The notes beneath the pieces were generated by a model, which did no database searches, had not been told where the DNA came from, and saw only the letters and a program-made list of their open reading frames with translations. DNA of 64,000 bases. Origin: Oribacterium sinus (lineage in GTDB: Bacteria; Bacillota; Clostridia; Lachnospirales; Lachnospiraceae). Positions 59,894 through 64,000 of the stretch are shown in pieces (position 1 is the first letter of the stretch; each line of letters starts with the position of its first letter). The stretch lies in contig NZ_JACHHH010000012.1 of assembly GCF_014202695.1 (NCBI RefSeq), positions 43,350-107,349 of the forward strand, given 5' to 3'. The translations under genes were made by a program, and so were the position numbers.

Positions 59894-61836
59894 TCCTTCT
59901 CCCCCTCTTGTGAGCCGCTGTGAAAATGCTCTGTGCTATGATGCATATTTCCATGCTCTAAACTCTTTTGATTTTCTTCCGTAAAGGGAATAGCGGGCAA
60001 GAGCACCTGCACATCCGTTCCCTCATCCGGGGCGCTAATCACTCTCAGACCGTAAATAGAACCGAAACGAAGCTGGATACGGCGATGCACATTAATTACA
60101 CCTACGCCGGAGCCTCGCTTTTTCTGGCTGGAGAAGCTGGAATAGTCACTTTCCGTCTTTTCCAGCAGGGCTCTGGCCTTATCCTCCGTCATACCGAAGC
60201 CGTTGTCCTTCACGGAAAGCAGTACGGAACGTCTGCCGTCCTCTTCTTCCTGAATCCTTCCGCTGACCAAAATCTCTCCATCCTCATCCATTCCCTCCAT
60301 GCCGTGGTAGATGGCATTTTCCAGGATGGGCTGTAAAATCAGTTTTACGGTAAGGCAGGACAGCACCTCTTCTTCCACATCAAAATCCACTGTAAACTTA
60401 TTCTTAAAACGGATTTTTTGGATATTCATATAGTTTTTCGCATGCTGAATTTCCTGGGAGAGAGGGATAATGTTCTTTCCGGCAGAGAGGGAAATGCGGA
60501 AAAAGCTGGCCAGCTGGGTCACCATAAACACCGCGTCTTCCCGCTTTCCGCTTTCAATCATCCACACCACGGATTCCAAGGTATTATAAAGGAAGTGAGG
60601 GTTAATCTGGGATTGCAGGGCATCCATCTCACTCTGCCTTTTTTCCTCCTGCTGGCGGATTCTCTCTTCCGTCAGTTCGTCGATTCTTTGCAGGGACTGT
60701 AAGAGGCTTTCTCCCAGATGGACAATTTCCGTACTTCCATAGGATGAAATTTCCTCCATGGTGGGACGTTTCACTCCCATATTGCCTAAATCTTCATTTA
60801 ACTTACGGATGGGATAGGAAAGCCTCAAAGAAATCACCTGATTCATCAAAAGAGCAATCAGGAGAGTCACGGAAATTACGATAAAAACATAGTAAAGCAT
60901 ACCTCCGGTGGCAAAGACATCATTGCCTTCTTCCAAAACGGACACCAGCTTCCAACCGGTATAGCCGATGGTATCCACCACAATGGTTTTTTCCTTCCCG
61001 TCACTTTTCAGACGGTGGATGCCGTCTTCCTGCGCAACGGCAAGCTCCGTATCCTCCTTGGCGTGTCCTCGATAAATTTCTCGAATCTTGGGATGATAAA
61101 TCAGTTTTCCTCGCTTATCACAGAGATAAAAATACCGCTTTCCGTTAACCTGATTCAGCTTTTCCATCATTCGCTCAATCATTTTGTAATCCATATCTAC
61201 CAGAAGTACACCGCTGTCGCTTCTGCCGTCAAAGCTTAGTTCCACCACTCGGCTTAAAGAAATAACCCAACGAGTGCGGTAGGAAGGATCATCAAAAAGA
61301 TTCTGCACATGAGGTAGAGAAAAATGCAGATTTTCCACCTGCTGCACCGCTTCCCGATACCAATCCTGCTCCGTTACCTTTCGATTTTTCTTCTCTGCGG
61401 AAATGGGCACCGCTGCAATGTATTTTCCCTGGGCGGAAAAAAGGGCAACGGAAACCAGACTGTCCTTGTGGGCTTCATACAGCAGATTCATCTCCTGATT
61501 CAGCTTGCTATAATCCACATCCGTACCCTTAACAACATTGTAATAAAGGGCATCGGAAATTCTGCGCATGCTAAGAAGGTATTCCTCCAATTGAATACCT
61601 CCCTGCTTTAAAAGCTGCTCGGATTGGTTCTCTTGATTCATGCGAAGACGTATAGAAAACTGCACATAAAGCACGCCGGACAGAAACAGAATCAGAAAAA
61701 CGGAGAAAATCATAAAGCTCATTAAGAGCATATTATGAAAGGAACGAAGGGGTGAGGTAATAGAAAAGGGGACGGAGACTCCCTTTTGCAAAAAAACATC
61801 AGACAATAGATTTTTTTTGAGACGTTTTTTCTCCAA
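59890..61836 (-). CDS. YesM-type sensor histidine kinase
   Basis: A 648-residue kinase: helix near residue 40, an extracellular Cache-type domain (IAAVPISAEKKNRKVTEQDW), second helix near 310, HAMP, then the His_kinase domain with the phospho-acceptor in QINPHFLYNTLESVVWMIES, N box ILENAIYHGMEGM and G boxes VKDNGFGMTED and GSGVGVINVHRRIQLRFG. It phosphorylates the neighbouring regulator. The start is TTG with GGAGGTG upstream. The tail is His-rich (HGNMHHSTEHFHSG), which is unusual. Confidence 0.93.
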   Translation of the reverse strand: MEKKRLKKNLLSDVFLQKGVSVPFSITSPLRSFHNMLLMSFMIFSVFLILFLSGVLYVQFSIRLRMNQENQSEQLLKQGGIQLEEYLLSMRRISDALYYNVVKGTDVDYSKLNQEMNLLYEAHKDSLVSVALFSAQGKYIAAVPISAEKKNRKVTEQDWYREAVQQVENLHFSLPHVQNLFDDPSYRTRWVISLSRVVELSFDGRSDSGVLLVDMDYKMIERMMEKLNQVNGKRYFYLCDKRGKLIYHPKIREIYRGHAKEDTELAVAQEDGIHRLKSDGKEKTIVVDTIGYTGWKLVSVLEEGNDVFATGGMLYYVFIVISVTLLIALLMNQVISLRLSYPIRKLNEDLGNMGVKRPTMEEISSYGSTEIVHLGESLLQSLQRIDELTEERIRQQEEKRQSEMDALQSQINPHFLYNTLESVVWMIESGKREDAVFMVTQLASFFRISLSAGKNIIPLSQEIQHAKNYMNIQKIRFKNKFTVDFDVEEEVLSCLTVKLILQPILENAIYHGMEGMDEDGEILVSGRIQEEEDGRRSVLLSVKDNGFGMTEDKARALLEKTESDYSSFSSQKKRGSGVGVINVHRRIQLRFGSIYGLRVISAPDEGTDVQVLLPAIPFTEENQKSLEHGNMHHSTEHFHSGSQEGEKE

Positions 61837-61868
61837 GGAAATCCACCTCCCCTATACTTAGAAGGATT

Positions 61869-63494
61869 TTACAGTCCTTCTTTTCCCTTACTGTTGGATT
61901 TATATTTTGATGGAGACATCCCGAATTTCTTCTTAAAGGCATAGCTGAAGTAATTCGGATCCGAGTATCCTACCGCTTCGGCAATAATATAGGTCTTCTC
62001 CTCCTCTTCCATCAAAAGACGGAGAGCCTTTTCCATACGATAATCCGTAAGGTAGTTAATAAAACTTTTTCCGGTTTCCCGTTTAAAGACAGTGGAAAAA
62101 TAAGCTGCCGATACATGGAGCTCTTGAGAAAGGGCCTCCACTGTCAAATCCTTATCCATGTAATGACTGTGCACATGCTCCACCGCCTTCTTGACAAAGG
62201 ACTTGGTTTTATCACTTCGCATCTCCTGAATGATAATCTGCATTTTCTTGCAAATCTCCTTCATCCACTGAGAAAGCTCTGCCAGACTGAACTGTTGCAC
62301 CTTCTGGTACACATCTTCTTCCTTTGGAAAAATCAGACCGGTATCCACCTGATTGGCCAAGAGGAACTTATGCATATTGGTCACCAGATCCATTAAGAAG
62401 AAATGGTATTCCTGCAAAGAAGGAGATTCCAGGCGGCTGTTCTCAATATAGAGATCAATGCATTTATCCAGCTCCTCTTCGGAGGACATACGGATGCTTC
62501 GATAAATGTCCAAAAGCCGTTCCTCATCGATAATTTCTTTATTGACCTTATGTTCTTCTTTTCCTTCCAAGCCGATTTCACTGATGGCAATGGCCTTTCC
62601 TCTACCGTAAAGCACTCGATAAGCTACCGCGTCTCTGGCGCCAAGGTAAGAAAGCGGTAAATCCATCAAATTGGATACGGTTTTTCCGATTCCGGCTGTC
62701 ACCGTCGCCTTACAAATATGTCTGGCCATTCGACAAAGGATTTCACAATCATCCGTAAGCTTTAGGCTGTCCGATTCCTTATCCATCTGGGCAATGAATA
62801 GTGTATGTCCCAAATAGGTTAAGAAGCAGGGACGCCAGTTCTTTTGCAGCCGCTCTTCCGCCAGCTTCCGAATGGACATGGTAATCAAAAGAGGATTAAT
62901 GCCCTCCGGAGACAGGCTCAAGCTATTGTGCAGAATCACCACCGCATAATACTTTCCGGGAAGAGAAATCTGATAATCTAAGAGTGTGCTTTCCAAATCC
63001 TGTTGGGGCAAAGTTCCTTCGATTAAAGAGGTATATAAGCTTTCCTGCAAAATCGGAAGACTTTCCAAATAGTAGTTTTTCAGACGATGAATACTTTGCT
63101 TTTCATCAAATTCCTGATCCAAGGCCTCATGCACCTTCTGGAATACCCTGGACAGTTCTCCCGCGTCTACAGGCTTCAGCATGTATTCCTCAGCCTCCAA
63201 ACGGATGGCTTCCTTGGCATACTCGAACTCGTCAAAGCCGGAAAAAATGATAATCTTAATAGAGGGATATAACTCCTTCAGACGATGGGAAAGAGTTAAT
63301 CCGTCCATATAGGGCATCTTAATATCGGTAAGTACCACATCGATTGGCTTTTCTTCCGCTATTTCCAAAGCTTCCAAACCGTTCTTGGCATAACCGGCCA
63401 GAGAATAGCCGAGGCGATCCCAATCAATCTTTTGGACTATAGCCTCCACTACATCCTCTTCATCATCTACTAATAACACGGAATATTTTTTCAT
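61869..63494 (-). CDS. YesN-type response regulator (AraC family)
   Basis: A 541-residue regulator: receiver domain (VLLVDDEEDVVEAI, phospho-acceptor Asp in VDVVLTDIKMPYMDGL, KPVDAGELSR), a central helical region, and a C-terminal AraC helix-turn-helix (LTVEALSQELHVSAAYFSTV, IAEAVGYSDPNYFSYAFKKK, FGMSPSKY). It activates transport or metabolic genes in response to its kinase, probably this same operon. Confidence 0.93.
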   Translation of the reverse strand: MKKYSVLLVDDEEDVVEAIVQKIDWDRLGYSLAGYAKNGLEALEIAEEKPIDVVLTDIKMPYMDGLTLSHRLKELYPSIKIIIFSGFDEFEYAKEAIRLEAEEYMLKPVDAGELSRVFQKVHEALDQEFDEKQSIHRLKNYYLESLPILQESLYTSLIEGTLPQQDLESTLLDYQISLPGKYYAVVILHNSLSLSPEGINPLLITMSIRKLAEERLQKNWRPCFLTYLGHTLFIAQMDKESDSLKLTDDCEILCRMARHICKATVTAGIGKTVSNLMDLPLSYLGARDAVAYRVLYGRGKAIAISEIGLEGKEEHKVNKEIIDEERLLDIYRSIRMSSEEELDKCIDLYIENSRLESPSLQEYHFFLMDLVTNMHKFLLANQVDTGLIFPKEEDVYQKVQQFSLAELSQWMKEICKKMQIIIQEMRSDKTKSFVKKAVEHVHSHYMDKDLTVEALSQELHVSAAYFSTVFKRETGKSFINYLTDYRMEKALRLLMEEEEKTYIIAEAVGYSDPNYFSYAFKKKFGMSPSKYKSNSKGKEGL

Positions 63495-63811
63495 TAGTGT
63501 TTGTCTCCAACATATTTCTCTTCTAAGGTTCTAAATCGCACAGCCATCACCAGGGTGCCCAAAACAATCAGTCCGATGCCTAAAAGAGGATGAACAATCA
63601 TTAATATGGAAGACAACAGAGAAATACCTGCAAAAATCAGAATCAAAATTCCCGCCTCTTTACTATAAGCTTCCCGATCCCGCACGGGAGGACGTCCCTT
63701 GGGACGAATACTCTCCACATCTTTAAAAACCAACAGCTTAACGGCGTAATACAATAAAATCGCAGTAAATAAAAGGGGCAAGCCCATTTCCTGTCCTATT
63801 CTTTCCAACAT
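63494..63811 (-). CDS. Small two-helix membrane protein, unknown function
   Basis: A 105-residue protein with one helix near residues 10-28, a basic/acidic loop (RPKGRPPVRDREAYSKEAG) and one or two helices in the second half (ILILIFAGISLLSSILMIVH, GIGLIVLGTLVMAVRF). The next gene starts inside its stop codon (TAATG), so it is translated with the response regulator and may be part of the sensing system. First visible gene of this operon. Confidence 0.7.
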   Translation of the reverse strand: MLERIGQEMGLPLLFTAILLYYAVKLLVFKDVESIRPKGRPPVRDREAYSKEAGILILIFAGISLLSSILMIVHPLLGIGLIVLGTLVMAVRFRTLEEKYVGDKH

Positions 63812-64000
63812 TCCCGCTTTTCTTCTCCTTTAATTGCTATTTCTTTTCCAACTCCGGCAGAAAAAAAGCGTAGAATTGGGCACTATATCTTCTTCTCTTA
63901 TCCCCAATATAGCCTATCCTCCTGTTTTTCACCAGTGCGAAGGACGCATTGTAAGAAAATCTTTCGCGAGGCAAGCCTGGAAATATTAGAAATATTCTGT

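Overview
The window looks like a Lachnospiraceae-type Firmicute (Clostridia) chromosome. This is inferred from gene content and protein style: a GH172 locus, a CD1871A-type CXXC peptide next to a NapH-like ferredoxin, YesM/YesN sensing, DUF624 proteins, purine-rich ribosome binding sites and occasional TTG starts. No rRNA, tRNA, CRISPR array or intact insertion sequence was seen. Nearly everything lies on the minus strand; the plus-strand genes are a LysR regulator, copY-copB, and xth plus a PHP gene.

Two halves differ sharply. Positions 1 to about 22,100 form an accessory mosaic full of wreckage: a truncated DUF262 gene with a frameshifted VbhA-type antitoxin; remnants of a sugar permease, a DUF624 protein and an AlbA_2 ATP-binding protein around an intact GH172-type gene; a Fic protein; a 10 kb redox and hydrolase block (four flavodoxin-fold proteins counting a lipoprotein form, two intact and one relic aldo/keto reductases, an iron alcohol dehydrogenase, four alpha/beta hydrolases of which two are broken, two LysR regulators and a TMEM175 channel); a decayed phage piece (VRR-NUC plus SNF2 helicase); and an AT-rich copper operon, copY-copB, with duplicated operators.

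From 22,115 to the end the DNA looks like ordinary chromosome: rRNA methyltransferase, a lysozyme/DUF1304 fusion, MalY-type and class I aminotransferases, glgB next to a GH13 protein that has lost its catalytic aspartates, an Lrp regulator, an AIR-synthase-like protein, the complete F-type ATP synthase operon with subunits delta and alpha fused into one polypeptide, an EXLDI protein behind a perfect palindrome, an SH3 membrane protein, a signal-peptidase-like protein lacking its Ser/Lys dyad (SipA-like), xth, a PHP hydrolase, rpiB, a GH10-like lipid-anchored or secreted protein, murA, a TlpA/CXXC/ferredoxin redox operon, an HAD phosphatase, and a seven-gene operon in which a YesM/YesN two-component system and two sugar-binding proteins precede a BCCT transporter and a DUF624 protein.

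The most striking points are the atpH-atpA fusion (with a ribosome-binding-site-like GGAGG just before an internal ATG exactly at the alpha boundary), two pseudoenzymes with specific catalytic substitutions, a lysozyme/DUF1304 fusion with a retained internal start, a 36-bp palindromic tandem repeat that is also a 12-residue coding repeat, and a dispersed repeat family with a 25-bp perfect inverted repeat. Start sites were chosen from visible Shine-Dalgarno sequences; family names come from recognition of sequence motifs, without database searches.
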